A stretch of DNA of 64,000 nucleotides from Arion vulgaris (GCA_020796225.1 CM036765.1:30098066-30162065), one strand, 5' to 3'. Shown: positions 10,500 to 22,865, numbered from the stretch's first letter. Translations and numbers: made by a program. Notes: generated by a model from the letters alone, not told the origin.

Positions 10500-11810
10500 T
10501 TTCAATGTTCCAGATGACTGGCGAGTGTGAAATAGAGTGTGAAACATACAAGGGTATCTCTCTTTTGAGCCATATAGGAAAAATGTTTGCAAAAATATTG
10601 GAGCGAAGAGCAAGACATATATTAGAGCCCAGTTAAGCAATAGCCAGTTTGGGTTTAGGAGGGGTAAGAGCTGCACAGAAGCAATATTTACACTAAGACA
10701 GATCTGCGAACAAACAATTGAATACAATCAAAGTAAACAGCTTATATTTATAGACCAAGAAAAGGCATTTGATAGAGTAAACAGGTGCAAACTATGGAAG
10801 ATCCTTGAAGAATATGGCATCCAGGGACAACTATTAGGTAATATCATGGCCTTATATCCAGATAGCCAGAGTACAGTAAGAACAACAGAAGAAATGACAG
10901 ACTTATTCTCCATTGCATCAAGTGTTAGACAAGGTTGTGTCCTCTCACCACTACTCTTTATTGCATATATGGATAAAATAACTCAAGAGTCAAATTCAGA
11001 TGATGAAATAAATTAACTGCTGTTTGCAGATGATCAGTGCCTGATACATCAAAATGAACAAGATCTACAACATCATATTGACACCTTGAACAAAAATTGT
11101 ATAAATCATGACATGAAAATCAACAACACTAAAACAGAAATAATGAATATGGGAAGAAAACATAATAATCTAGACATCCATGTCAATGGCATTAAAATAA
11201 ACCAAGTAAAAGAATTCAAATACTTAGGAAGCATATTCACAGAAGACGGAAAACTGGATAGAGAGATAGAGGCTAGAGTGCAAAAGCAAATGCTGTAACC
11301 TACCAGCTAGCCCCACTGTTAAGGCACCCAAAAATTTCACAGGCAGCTGAGCAACAGATGATCAACAGCATTTTATACCTACTTTGTGTTACCAGAGCCA
11401 AACATGGACATTGAGCAAAGCGCAGTCACAAAAATAACTACATGTGAAATGCATTGCCTGCGAAAAACTACCAACAACACAAGAAAAGACAGAATCACTT
11501 ACATCAGCATAAGAAAGAAAGTTGGCACAAAACTGTGCTTGAATTACATAGAGAAAAAGAATGGAGTGGTTTGGCCACTTAATAAGAATGCATCCAAACT
11601 CCACAGTATACAGAGTCTTCTACAACAGAACATCGGGAAAGAAGGCAAGAGGAAGACCACGGAAAAGATGGTTAGATGGCGTAGCAGAATCCTGTGAAAG
11701 AGCAAAGATAACAATCACACAAGCCACCAGAACAGCGCAAGACAAAAACAGAAAACCACGACGCTGGGCAACAACCCGGTAGCAGTGTGACGACAAAAGA
11801 AGAAGAAGAA
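10500..11810 (+). pseudogene. LINE reverse transcriptase, 5'-truncated and frameshifted
   Basis: In order: YKGISLLSHIGKMFAKILE, QFGFRRGKSC, LIFIDQEKAFDRV, VRQGCVLSPLLF, LLFADDQCL (catalytic box, just after an in-frame TAA), KINNTKTEIMN, EFKYLGSIFTEDG, then WFGHLIRMHPN and GRPRKRWLDGV. These are successive RT palm, thumb and C-terminal motifs of an endonuclease-type non-LTR element. Several frame changes (near 11300, 11390 and 11560) make it non-functional. It ends at an AAGAAGAAGAAG tail. The endonuclease is missing. The clade is not fixed; RTE-like or a related clade is possible. Confidence 0.85.
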
Positions 11811-12204
11811 GATTTCAATGTTTAATTTTGAAAGCAATTTTTAGCATGAAAATAAATATTTTTATATATTAAAAAATGTTAAGATTCCATTTAAAAAAAC
11901 CAAACTGTTTCACTTATGTTTGTTCTGTTCACTCCAGTTTTAACAAGTGTTATGAAAACCACATTGTTTTTGAGTAAAGTGCCTATGTCATGTATCCATT
12001 ATATTACCTTCATGAAGACAAGATAGTGTCATATGTTATATGTTAGTATTCTTTGTTGTATGCCCTTTACTGGAGATTTTGTTTTATAATTATGTGACTT
12101 GACTATATCAATTGATGTGTTCTATTTTTAATATTTAAATAGTGCCTTTTTAAATTAAAAAAATTATTGTGTTGAATTTATATTTTAATGGTCGATTATA
12201 ACAC

Positions 12205-12370
12205 TACAAGTATCTTCACCATCTTCAAAATTACATAGGGGACCTTTGACGGTGCTACGGAGTTTGTGCACTGCAGCTATGATCTTCCTGTGTAAGAAAG
12301 ATATCGGAACACACATGGTTACTCACCAAAGTGCAGTGATAATGGTCCAATCGATCAATCAATCGCTACA
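12205..12370 (+). repeat. Composite-element tail module, copy 4
   Basis: Well preserved: ATCTTCACCATCTTCAAAAT, then GTGTAAGAAAGATATCGG and GATCAATCAATC at the end. It has no tandem array in front. Confidence 0.75.
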
Positions 12371-12569
12371 AGTTTGATTTATGATTTATTGTGATTGCTA
12401 TATTGAAGTTAAGAAAATATATTTTCAAGTAACAGTGAAGTGTAAAAGTCTAGGTAATTCCCCTCCCTACACTGTCTTCTATCAGCAAATATAGGTTATT
12501 CCAGGAATTAACTTGTGTTTCTGTTCTCTGTCTTCTTCTTGTGATTACTTAAAATCTTTACACAGCTAG

Positions 12570-12800
12570 ATAGTAGTCTCTGTGGCTAAGTGCCATGGCC
12601 TTGCATGGGTTCAAATCCGGACTGTACTATTCTGTTTTCAAGTGCATTCTGTCCAAATACCCCTAGGATTGTTGCCAGAGTTATGGAGTTTGTGCTTTGT
12701 GCAATTCCATCGACAAGTGGTGTGCCATTTCTGCAGAGAGGGACCAAGCCATATGGGTAAAATCTGTGCAATGAAATCAATCCTTCAACTTTAGACACAG
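12570..12800 (+). mobile_element. tRNA-derived SINE, family A
   Basis: A box-like GTGGCTAAGTGCC and B box GGTTCAAATCC lie 20-30 bp apart. The body reads GGAGTTTGTGCTTTGTGCAA, GCCATTTCTGCAGAGAGG and TGCAATGAAATCAATCC. The body is shared with 14735, 16455, 22866, 53570 and 55755. Confidence 0.8.
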
Positions 12801-14730
12801 CTATATAAGTTCTTGAGAGAAACTCTACTGCTGTTTGGAACTCTTCTATATTTCCATACAGTTGTGCGTAAAGTGTTGTATTATTAAGCCAGTTTTTCTA
12901 TTCATATAGTCTGTACAGGGAACAGAATGTAGACCATGCTGTGAAGTTTGTTTACTTGTGCAACAAAGGCACAATGGGAAAGTAGGTAGACAAAGTCTGT
13001 ACATGTGTTTGTTTAATCTTTTATACACTGTCTTAATGCAAAGAATGGTATCTGCCCCTGCAGGTCATCAAAAGTATTATAAGCATCATTGGGTAGATTA
13101 TGTTCTTTATTACAGCCTGGAGAACTCTTCAACAGAAATTAAAATTTGATTTTTTTCCTTATGATATATTTGTGTGTAGGGGTGGGTTGTATATACAGGG
13201 ATGTCATCTTCTTCACTGTTCCAGCAGCATTCCGACTCTTGCTCTTGGGACCAATTCCATTTAGTCATAGGCAAGTAATTTTTTGTTTAGATGGCTTCTG
13301 CATTTAAGAATGTAGTACATTTAGATTTGTTAAATGTGTGAGGATGTAGATTGGGGGAGCTAACCAAATGGTTTGTTTTGTTTTATATCTACTTCTGCCA
13401 TCAGTTTTACATGCTGTCATGTCCAAACAGAGAGATGAATTACATTCATAAATTTGGTGATAATCCATAGTGGCAGCTGCATTTATGTCAGAAATCACCA
13501 TCAGTAACTATGGGATGTGTACTTGTCACATTTCCGTTGCTAGATATCCATTCCTGTTAGGGTTGACATATTCCATCTTCAGTATGGGAAGTTATGAAGT
13601 TCATGTTCTTGCATAGCTTAACACTGCCTTCAAGACATCAGAGGTTTTAGAAAAGTAGCCTTTACTTTGCTTTTTAAGTTGGGGTTTGAGCTTGCTGATC
13701 AAATCTTGATGGGGATTGAGAACATTTGATTTCTCTATTTGGTTCTGCGTCTGAAATGCCAGAACCACTATGGTTGTTGTTAATATGGTTTTTTTTAATA
13801 CTTGCTCAGATGAGATTACATTATATTTACTTGCTTCTCATTTTATGTTATATTACAGTTAGAGATTTGGTTACATAATTGAAATAGATCAGTATTACTT
13901 CCTGGTCCATTTGCGCTTCATTTCGTCCAGTTATTATTTTATACCACCTAATATTTTGCGTTTAGAAAGGGAACATTTTGTAATAAATAAAACTAGTGTC
14001 CTCACTTCCAAATGATAGGACCAAGTTCTGTACGATCTCTAAGTGATCACTAGCACTTTATTCCTCCAATCTGTAATACATGTTATGGTGTTACATTTAA
14101 CTCTTAGTGGACCAAGGCAAAAACCAAGTTTTACAAGTTTTTTGTTTTTAGAATAAATAATGCCCTTTAGTGTGGCTCCTGGTAAAAAGGTCTTCAACCC
14201 ACAGCCATGTAATGTATTGTCTGGTCTACAAGGAGTTAATATGATCAATTTTCATTCTGAATAAAAAGTTCAGAGATTGAAACAAATCAAATTGTTTGTA
14301 TTAATTTAGAAAACATCAATATATATATATATTACCTGAATACACTTCACATGAATTCTGACTCTTGGCATGCATGAAATGTTGCCATTTGGAATGTTTA
14401 TCAATGATCACATAAGTTGTTTTTATTTATATACTATATGAAAGTATATCCTATTAATAAAAAACATATTTAAAGCATGAATATATTTCATTATTTTTTC
14501 ATTTAGATTTGTTCAGTTTTTTATTAGTGTGTATTTTATTTAGATGTTAGTTTTTCAACCAGTTAGACAATGAAAAGTACATTATCATCCAACTTGCTAA
14601 TCTCACTGTATTACATTTCATGCAGATGTTACATCAAAGTTTCAATTTTTAGCAATACTTCACTCACACATAGTAAAGTAAATGTTCTTTTAATCCTTGG
14701 ATGATAAAATGAAAACACTTAACTTGCATA
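12800..14730. other. Interval without a recognised gene
   Basis: Unique-looking AT-rich sequence. No RT, RNase H, tRNA box or tandem array was recognised, and all frames are short with no family motif. Confidence 0.45.
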
Positions 14731-14734
14731 CAGT

Positions 14735-14950
14735 GTGAGTCAAAGATCGTGGGTTTGAATCCGGACCGTGCCATTCTGCTCACAAGGGCATTTTTAAAAA
14801 GAGACCAATAGGATTGTTTGAGGGGCTACGGAGTTCGTGCTTTGTGCAATACTCTCTACAGGTGGCGTGCCATTTGTGCAGAGAGGACCGAGCCATATGG
14901 GGTAAAACCCGGTGCAATGAAGTCATTCCTTTGGCTTTAAAACCCCCTTT
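14735..14950 (+). mobile_element. tRNA-derived SINE, family A
   Basis: B box GGTTTGAATCCGG with a clear family A body (GGGGCTACGGAGTTCGTGC, GCCATTTGTGCAGAGAGG, CCGGTGCAATGAAGTC). The A box region is weak, so the 5' end is uncertain. Confidence 0.75.
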
Positions 14951-15164
14951 AAACAGTCTGACATTAGTATAGACTTGCAACTATCATTTCCCAGTCTAAA
15001 ACTTTCTCTTGTGAGGTTCCCATAAAGCAACATTTTGTAAAAAAAAATTAATTAATGGTATACATATGTGTACTTTTTTTGGATACAATAGACAAGGCTA
15101 GATTGTAATATCTCACCAAGGCCCAAATTTTTTATTATGATTAATTCTCATCATAGCCTGTAGC

Positions 15165-15430
15165 ACATGAAATTTCTACAAGAACTCTCCATACTCTCTT
15201 GTCTTTTGCAACCTTCAGCGCAGTGTTCCAAAGTATTCTATGTCAAAGACATTCCATGCATTTTTTCAGTTCATCTTCATGATCTTCTTTATCTTCCTTC
15301 TTTCTCCCTCTGGTGTCCATTTCATTGATATTCTCACAGATATGCTAGAGTCAATTATCATAGCACACTCTAGCCATTTCCATCTCCATCAATAAGGATA
15401 TTTTCCATGAATTCTAAACTGACATCTTAG
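15165..15430 (-). pseudogene. LINE 3' end fragment
   Basis: The minus strand gives WRWKWLECAMI, SMKWTPEGERR, and further on VEISCATGYDE-like residues after frame changes. This is the common RWKWIGHV...WTPEGKRKRGRP...ALCA ending of animal LINEs. No intact frame remains. Confidence 0.6.
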
Positions 15431-15944
15431 AAAAATGTACTATTTAAAACTTAGCTTGACCTTAAGTTTATTATGCACAGACATGAGTAATGAAAAATGA
15501 ACAGTCTGTAACAGTGCTCTCTGTTTCTATATATTGAGTCGCATCTGACCAATGACTGAGAAAGCGTGCGCCATTTGCAATCACAATAATAATAATAAAG
15601 TAATATTAATAGTAAAATAAATAAAAATAATAAAAGATGAAAACTTAACCCTCACTAAACATTATTTTTTTTTTAAAATATTGTGCTTATAAAAAAAAAA
15701 AAAAAATATACTATTGTTAAGAAATGCAATTTTCTTGAAATTCTGATACCATTAAAACTGGCAAATAAAATAGGGCATCAGACATATATTACAAGTACAC
15801 CCAATGGCACTACTTTGGACATCGCTGGTCTGCAAGAATCTCTTGATCATTCTTCAGCATTCTGATTTGTATGGCAAAAATGACAAGATATTCTTCCATA
15901 CAATCTATTTGATTTTCTTGTTTATATATTAGATTTCTAGATTG

Positions 15945-16178
15945 TTTTCATCCTTGCAAAGACAGTGCCAACCTTATGAAAACACATGCTTTTATATCTT
16001 CCTCTGTTTCACCTAAGCTCCCAAGATATGTGAACCTCTCCATGTATTCTAGTGCTTTGACTCCTATGTACACAGGCTGATGATTTGAATTATTTGTCAT
16101 AATTTTATCAAGAATCAACATATTCAACAAAAGTATTTTTGGTATTATATATTGTTTGCAGTTTTCACATTTCATTGT
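15945..16178 (-). pseudogene. LINE reverse transcriptase fragment
   Basis: The minus strand reads KIMTNNSNHQPVYIGVKALE, then ERFTYLGSLGETEEDIKA. This is the RT segment after the catalytic box (K..VMTNN...FTYLGS). Truncated at both ends. Confidence 0.7.
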
Positions 16179-16454
16179 TTTTATTTCATTGCTAGTGATG
16201 ATTTTTTGTGAGGGCAGGTTCTATTTGTAACTACAAACAGTTCCTTTTCTAATAAAGCTTGACTACAATAAACAAATAGGTGTTGCAAATCGGGTATCTT
16301 CTTGGTTATTTTTGTGATAAGTTCTTCCCTGCTTGTGACAAAATAGTCATTCCATGTTTATGACAAATCAGATCTTCCCTGTTTGTATTTTGTGACAAAT
16401 CAGATCTTCACTGTTTGTATTGTGACAAATCGATCTCTCAGTTAGGGAAGGATT

Positions 16455-16672
16455 TACTTCATTGCACCAGGTTTCCCCATGTGGCTCCGTCCCTGTCGGC
16501 AGAGATGGCATGCCATCTGTCAGAGCATTGCAACAGCACGAACTCCGTAGCTCCGGCAACTGTCCTAGGCATCTCATGAAAAAATTGCACATGTGTCTTG
16601 GTCCGGATTCGAACCTACAACGTTCAGTACAACAGGCAAACGACTAAACCACTTCGTCATTGAGACCCACGA
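16455..16672 (-). mobile_element. tRNA-derived SINE, family A
   Basis: On the minus strand the head has AAGTGGTTTAGTCG (A box) and GTAGGTTCGAATCCGGACC (B box), followed by the family A body. It abuts the 5' break of the + strand LINE at 16675. Confidence 0.85.
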
Positions 16673-16674
16673 AA

Positions 16675-17790
16675 ATATGTATCTTCACTCAATGTTACCA
16701 CCATATGTTAGGCGCATCATTCTGGGATGCACCAAAGATATACCAGAAGTGTCAATGCGATTCCTTCTTGACCTCCCAACTATTGCTAACAGAATTGAAA
16801 CTTGGAGGGTTCGATCATATTTAAAAATCAATGCAAACAAGGAACATGCCTTCCATGAAGAACTCATTAAGGAGAAAGGGTGTAGACTCAAGAGAGGCAG
16901 ATTATGGCTGAGTCAGGCGGAAGATACGCTTTGGAAAATATGTGATCCTTCCGGAAGTGAAACAGGAGAGGAATGGATTGCTGTGCCACCTCAATTTCAG
17001 ACTGCTTTCACAGTTATTACATCTATTAAGAAAATCTGCGAACAAAATAATCTATCACTGATTAACGTGGAGGTGGAGGGTCTCTTGAATGACATCATCA
17101 ATGATACAGATGTGGTTATTTACACCGATGGATCAGTCATTCGCCAAAAACGCTGTGCGTGGGCTTTTTCAGCATGCTCAGGGGAAAAATAATAAGAGAG
17201 GCCAGTGGGGCCTACGCAACAACCACAAGTAGTTTGATAATGGAAGTTCTGGCGGTTACGGAGGCGGTGAACTGGTCGTCATGTCACAACTACTCTCGTG
17301 TTTTCATACTCAGTGACTCCATGAGCAAAATTCGTAAAGTCGAATCAGGAATGGTGAGACACACCTGGGTGGAAGTACTGGTACAGACAATGATCAGAGA
17401 AATCACCTTTATTTTTGTCCCTGGGCACGCAGGAGTTAGGGGTGATGAACGAGCTGATAGATTGGCTGGCTTGGCTACAATATCAGAAGGAGCTGCCATA
17501 GATCGAAATGACATTCTTCACGCATTGAGAGAGTCTTTCCGAACAGAGGAGTTTCAGGGCTGTGAATCCACTCGCTGACCAGATTGAAAGAGTTGGGTGT
17601 CAATATTGGTGCAGCCCGAAAAGAATGACATTCTAAATATGCAAAGATATTGATTAATCAACATCGAACTGGCGTGTTAGGCCGCTGGACGCTGCTGGAT
17701 TTGCTGAGGCGGAGATCGGAGCACCTATGGACATGTCCGGAGTGCTATGATGATAGTCCTCATATAACTGCTGATAACTGATAACTGTTT
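16675..17790 (+). pseudogene. RNase H-bearing LINE, 3' part
   Basis: The first frame covers the linker after RT (MRFLLDLPTIANRIETWRV) and reaches the RNase H start VVIYTDGS. A +1 shift near 17160-17190 moves the rest into a second frame: SSLIMEVLAVTEAV, VFILSDSMSK and VPGHAGVRGDERADRLAG. The four acidic RNase H positions (D, E, D, D) are visible across the two frames. A further frame near 17650-17740 gives NQHRTGVLGRWTLLDLLRR and TCPECY, a zinc-knuckle-like end. This composition fits the I/Nimb group of LINEs (inference). It is dead because of the frameshift and stops. Confidence 0.8.
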
Positions 17791-18530
17791 GCCACTTACA
17801 GCAACCTGAAGGTGTCATAGTTAAAATATATATACAGTAGCTCCTGCGACGATTCCAAATGTTCTTTAAACTTGGAAAGATCTATTTTGAGTTAATTTCA
17901 GAAAACTGTCTGTATCAAAACTTGACAACTGTAAACTGGTATGAAGTTTTATCTTCTTCTTCTTCTTGCATCTATCCGCTATGAATTCAGGCGTAGTCAG
18001 GGTGCTGGTGTGGTGCTTCTGATTTTTTTGGCGTGAAGACCTGCTTTCTTTTTATCAGTGTACACCCCACCCTCCTCCCCGCCATACAGGCGTGCCTTCT
18101 CCGACTTCAGATGTACAGTTTCATCTGACTTCCATTATTGTAATATGGCTCAACCAAAATCTCTTGTTAGTGCAAGCCAGAACAAATGTTGAGTTCTAAT
18201 AATGGCTCATGGAAATTATTTGTAGATATAAAAACTAGCCAAACAAATAAGTACATTGTATACCACAGCTATGTCAGTATACCGTGCAATGTTGTTGATA
18301 CAATGGACAACTACTATACAGATACAAAAGAGAGGGTGCTTGTAAGTGACTACACAAAGCAATCGTATAACAAAGAATGGGGCCACCTTGACTATTCAGG
18401 TGTCTTTCAGGTGTCTTTTGTAACTAGTTTAATCTATGTGGTTTCTTTTTGTTCAAATAGGTGTTATTTGTTTGTATGTGTGTATGTAATTTTACGTACG
18501 TATTTATGTATCTATGTGTGTATGTATATG
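17790..18530. other. Interval without a recognised gene
   Basis: Contains a CTTCTTCTTCTTCTT run near 17950 followed by about 170 bp of GC-richer sequence, probably another reversed retroelement end. Its family was not recognised. Confidence 0.35.
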
Positions 18531-18760
18531 TTTAGTTTAGTTTAGTTTAGTCGTCGGATCACCATCACTGCACGTCGAACAAATTAGTCCATAAGTGCTC
18601 CGATCTCTCCCTCAGTATGTCCATCAGCGTGTGGCGACTAACGACACCGGTTCTTTGTTGGTTTACAATTCTTCTTTGTCTGCCAGCATAGCGTTCTTGT
18701 CGAGCTACACCACACCTAACTTTGAGTTCTTGCAGTCTGGTTAGTGTTGTGGATTCACCG
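18530..18760 (-). pseudogene. LINE 3' end with (GTTTA)n tail
   Basis: The minus strand reads ESTTLTRLQELKVRCGVARQ, then NQQRTGVVSRHTLMDILREG and SEHLWT, like the 3' end of the LINE at 17.6 kb. Downstream on that strand is a TTTAG repeat of about four units at 18533-18554, likely the element's 3' tail. Confidence 0.65.
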
Positions 18761-18924
18761 ATATTACGTGAATCATGTACACGCCCTCTCTCCCTTATGG
18801 AATTTATCTCTCCCTTATGGAAGCCGTATGTATATGTGTATGTATGTAGTGGGTAAAAAATGGGTACAACATCAGTACAGTACTGAACTTCATGAGCAAT
18901 TGAACAAAGACAGGTATATCAGTT

Positions 18925-19300
18925 ATCAGTGACAATCATCATAGCACTCCGGACATGTCCATAGGTGCTCCGATCTCTGTCTCAGCAAATCCAGCAGCGA
19001 CCCAACACGCCAGTTTGATGCTAATTAATCAATTTCTTTGCATATTTAATATGTCGTTCTTTTCGAGCTGCACCAATATTGACACCCATCTCTCTCAATC
19101 TAGTCAGCGAGTGGGATTCACAACCCAGAAACTCCTCTGTTTGGAAAGACTCTCAGTGCGTGAAGAATGTCATTTCGACCCATGACCGCTCCCTCTGATA
19201 TAGCCAAGCCAGCCAACCCATCAGCTCGTTCATTACCCCTAACTCCTGCGTGCCCAGGGACAAAAATGATGGCGATTTTCTCTGATACAGGTATATACAG
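18925..19300 (-). pseudogene. RNase H-bearing LINE, 3' fragment
   Basis: Minus strand: IIFVPGHAGVRGNERADGLA (end of RNase H), RNDILHALR, later LASNWRVGSLLDLLR, SEHLWTCPECYDD. Same family as 16.7-17.8 kb. Frame breaks occur after FPNRGVSGL. Confidence 0.8.
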
Positions 19301-19350
19301 TATTACATAAGTAGTGAAAAAAAAATGATCAAATATGAAAATAAACAACA

Positions 19351-19386
19351 CTCGACGTTTCGGTACTAGACCTTTATCAAGAACAA
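19351..19386 (-). ncRNA. Degenerate hammerhead-like core motif
   Basis: The minus strand order is CTTGATAAA, GGT-CTAGT-ACC (possible stem II) and CGAAACGTCGAG. It matches the layout of the motif at 2421-2455. The CUGAUGA box is changed to UUGAUAA, so it is probably inactive. Confidence 0.3.
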
Positions 19387-19648
19387 ATATGCAAATAATA
19401 TTGAATTAACTAAAACATAATACTAACTAATGATGTCAAGAAAAAGATACTGGCATATGAACCTGTCTACAAGTACGTGTAGTCTCTGGGAAGATTAGAT
19501 AATCTTCTTTCATCAGAAATAACACTAAATGTTTGACCATATACAGGATTACCAACAGACAGTGGCTTCTATTCAGTGAGTATTTCAGATACAGGATTAG
19601 CAGCAAAGTTGGACCAGAAATTGTAAGCATGACAATCCCAAGGTACGC

Positions 19649-20110
19649 TTAGAGTCTTCTTATCATGACGTTTTGATGCCACCCAGGATTAGAGAATCTT
19701 CTTATCATGACGTTTTGATGCCACCCAGGATTAGAGCATCTTCTTATCATGACGTTTTGATGCCACCCAGGATTAGAGAATCTTCTTATGACGTTTTGAT
19801 GCCACCCAGGATTAGAGAATCTTCTTATCATGACGTTTTGATGCCACCCAGGATTAGATAATCTTCTTATCATGACGTTTTGATGCCACCCAGGATTAGA
19901 GTCTCTTCTTATCATGACGTGTTGATGCCACCCAGGATTAGAGAATCTTCTTATCATGACGTTTTGATGCCACCCAGGAATAAGAGAATCTTCTTATCAT
20001 GACGTTTTGATGCCACCCAGGATTAGAGAATCTTCTTATCATGACGTTTTGATGCCACCCAGGATTAGAGAATCTTCTTATCATGACGTTTTGATGCCAC
20101 CAGGATTAGA
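19649..20110. repeat. 42-bp minisatellite
   Basis: About 11 copies of TCTTCTTATCATGACGTTTT plus GATGCCACCCAGGATTAGAGAA, with small deletions in two units. Because 42 is divisible by three, both strands show long artificial frames. Confidence 0.95.
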
Positions 20111-20339
20111 GAAAGGGCTGGGAAAAACAAGAAAAGTTACATTGCTACATGCTACAGTTTTGACTACTAATACTCAATTCAAATCTTCAAATATCATTTG
20201 AATGTGAAACTCTGTGGAAGAACAAACCAATGATATTCATTACATTGCTAACTTATTGTTAGTTTTGTATTTTGTTGTGTTGGATTGTTGTTTTGAGAGA
20301 GGAGGTATTATAATTCTTGTTTGTATGTCTGTATATCAG

Positions 20340-20640
20340 AATGTTGAGGTGCTGAATGAGATCGAGACACAGAGAAAGCTTATCATCAATATAAGAAAGA
20401 GGCAGTCATCATTTTTCGGGCATGTGATGAGGAGGGAGGTTTAGAACACATTGTGACAACCGGTAAAATCGAGGGTAGACGAGACGGGAAGACAGAGAAA
20501 GAAAATGTTGGATAGCCTGACTTCATGGCACGGTAGAGCGTCAACATTTGAGTTGATAGCAAACACCAACGACAGAGATTTGTGGAGATCCATGATCGCC
20601 TACGCCAGCCGGCACGGCACCTGATGATGATGATGTATAT
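20340..20640 (+). pseudogene. LINE 3' end
   Basis: RKRQSSFFGHVMRRE, then TTGKIEGRRDGK, LIANTNDRDLWRSMIAYASR and a stop, followed by a TGATGATGATG run. This is the usual C-terminus and short-repeat tail of a LINE. One frame change near 20440. Confidence 0.75.
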
Positions 20641-20824
20641 CAGAATGTTAACAAGCACTTACACGACATCCGGGTAAGTGTATATAATTGTCTATGTCGA
20701 TATTTGTCAACAGTTGTCTATGTCGAATATATGTCAAGTTCTAAAGTGTGTGCACCTTTCATGTGCTGTAACAGAGAAGGAAATCACACGTATACAGAAA
20801 TTATCATGCAATCACACACGTACA

Positions 20825-21090
20825 GTGCAATAGCGTAGTGAACTCACTTCTCAGGCTATTGGTACGGGTTCAACTTCACAGTGGGGGTGAATATTTGTTC
20901 AACCGTAGCGGCTCTCATGAGGACCCATCCTCAATTGGGTACCAGAAAAAAACACTGGGAAGTAAAGACGGTCAGCATGATTTTGACCACATCACTCATC
21001 GTGTGTCAACGGTCAATAAAACATACTGGCACAACACCGTGTTACCCAATATATTACGTGGTATGAAAAAAAGGGTTCATTGACTTATAA
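20825..21090 (+). mobile_element. tRNA-derived SINE, family B
   Basis: Head with ATAGCGTAGTGAACTCAC (A box region) and GGGTTCAACTTC (B box). The body has CCTCAATTGGGTACCAGA, GACCACATCACTCATCGTGT and CAACACCGTGTTACCCA. Shared with 28985, 33540 and, reversed, 24240 and 42575. Confidence 0.8.
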
Positions 21091-21576
21091 CAATTATCAA
21101 ACATTTAATCACACAACAATTATCAAACATGCACAAAAATGATCATACAATCACACACACAAATAATCATGCAAGTCATGGTAGTATCATCATCATCCGG
21201 TGTCATGTCGCTGGAGTTACTGATCAATGTACTCCACAACTCTAAGTACCCAGCGTTAGCGATCAATTCCATTGTTGGCACCGTTCCGTGCCTTGTTACG
21301 CTTTTTCGTATCTTGTCTCTCTGCCGTTCTTTATCTATTTCCCATTAGATACTGATTTTCTTCGTTCTTTTTTCTGACTTCACCTATGAGTCACAAACAG
21401 CTTTTCCGTAAAATGGAACAGGGCGTGGCTATGATTTACTCCGTTCAATACTTTATGTATAATAATTCTGCAACATGTGTTCGTCTGTTACAGAGCTAGT
21501 GCAACAGGTGTACAAATCTATATAGTTGTATAGTAGGTACATCTATCTCAACTGAGGTATAGATGGCCAATCAATC

Positions 21577-21790
21577 AAGTGCCATGCCTGCCGGCGTAGG
21601 CGGTCATGTCTCTTCACAACTCTCTCTCTCCTTGGTGCAGTTAACCAGTTCTGATGTTGATCTTTTCACGAAGCACAATGTTAGACCATCCAATATCTTC
21701 TCTCTCTGCCTTTCACGATCTCTCCTTCCCTGAATTTTCCCGTTGTCACCAAATGTTCTAAACCTTCTCTTCACATTGTATGTCAGAAGA
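21577..21790 (-). pseudogene. LINE 3' end
   Basis: Minus strand: NVKRRFRTFGDNGKIQGRRD, RQREKILDGL, then LVNCTKERESCEE and, after a frame change, the CRQ/GMAL end. Same clade as the fragment at 20.34 kb. Confidence 0.7.
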
Positions 21791-22084
21791 ACCTCTATAT
21801 GGTACATATATCTATTGGCGTGGTTTGTGCTGAGCACGAAATAATCAATCAAGACCAAGCCGTGCCTGTACAAATGATGATTAGCATTACTTTTTATTTG
21901 ACCATTGTTGTCTCTTTTCGACATAGATCTCAATGTGACTATAATAGTTGTTTTAGTGGGTTTTGTTTATATGTTATCCCTTTGTTGCAGTGTACAACCT
22001 GTTTTTACTCATTTGTTTCCGATTCCTATGACGTTTCTAACAGACAATGAAAAGGTAGATTTTTAGCTACACAACGATATATAT

Positions 22085-22865
22085 ATATATAATATTCTTG
22101 TACATAGCACTCTGTCCCGGGCAACAGCTCAATCTCTTCTATATAACTGAATCTGATATTTCTCGCCTCTCTCAGTAAAGTTCGTTTCAGGGTTTCCGTA
22201 GGGCATTCTCCCTTTCTTGAATCATTTGCCTTCCACTTTTTGTTATTTTTTATCATGTATTCTCAGAGTATGCACAACATATCTCCCTCTTATAACAGTT
22301 GTAACCAATGGTTGACCTGACATTTATTCTCAGAGTATGCACAACATATCTCCATCTTCTCCCTCTTATAACAGTTGTAACTAGTGGTTGACCAGACATT
22401 TATTCTCAGAGTATGCACAACATATCTCCATCTTCTCCCTCTTATAACAGTTGTAACTAGTGGTTGACCAGACATTTCTCTGATTTTCTTACTTACGAAT
22501 TTTGTCAATTTTATGTTTAGTATTTTTTGCAGACATCCATTTTCAAATACATATAACTTACTTTTTATATCTATAGTAATTTTCCAAACCCTGCTGTGAT
22601 ACGGTAGAAGTGATACAACATTGGAATTGAAAATGCGTAATTTAGTTTTCAAACTATATAACCTACAATTCCATATTTTATTTAGACTTTTAAAAGCTGA
22701 TATTGCTTTGATAATTCGTAGCATAATTTCTTTTAAAATATTTCCAATGCAATCGAAAGGGCTACCCAAATAGGGAAACTGCTCTGTTACTTTTATTATT
22801 TTGGATTCAATGGTACTTAATTCAGTACTTAGGACACATTTTTTGCAAGTGTCTAAAGACAAAGA
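22085..22865 (-). pseudogene. LINE reverse transcriptase C-terminal half with internal triplication
   Basis: Minus strand, in order: KVTEQFPYLGSPFDCIGNIL, ISAFKSLNKIWNCR, SLKTKLRIFNSNVV, ENGCLQKILNI, IREMSGQPLVTTV and RGRRWRYVVHTLR, then two more copies of that last segment, then RNI.FSYIEEIE near the end. The repeated segment starts at 22261, 22328 and 22404. Stops and frame shifts are present. Same family as 29.7-30.2 kb. Confidence 0.8.

Noticed and set aside
12573..12625. Functional tRNA gene from the A and B boxes
   Set aside because: No acceptor stem or cloverleaf could be closed, and the sequence continues into the SINE body shared with other loci. The same applies to the other tRNA-like heads.
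16593..17192. A 199-codon frame as an intact gene
   Set aside because: Its first part is SINE sequence read through into a LINE, and the RNase H domain is split by a frameshift.
18530..18556. Telomere-like repeat (TTTAG)n
   Set aside because: Only about four units, placed at the 3' end of a reversed LINE, and not the TTAGGG type expected in most animals.
19649..19957. 102-codon frame with repeats of 14 residues
   Set aside because: 42-bp minisatellite, open on both strands.
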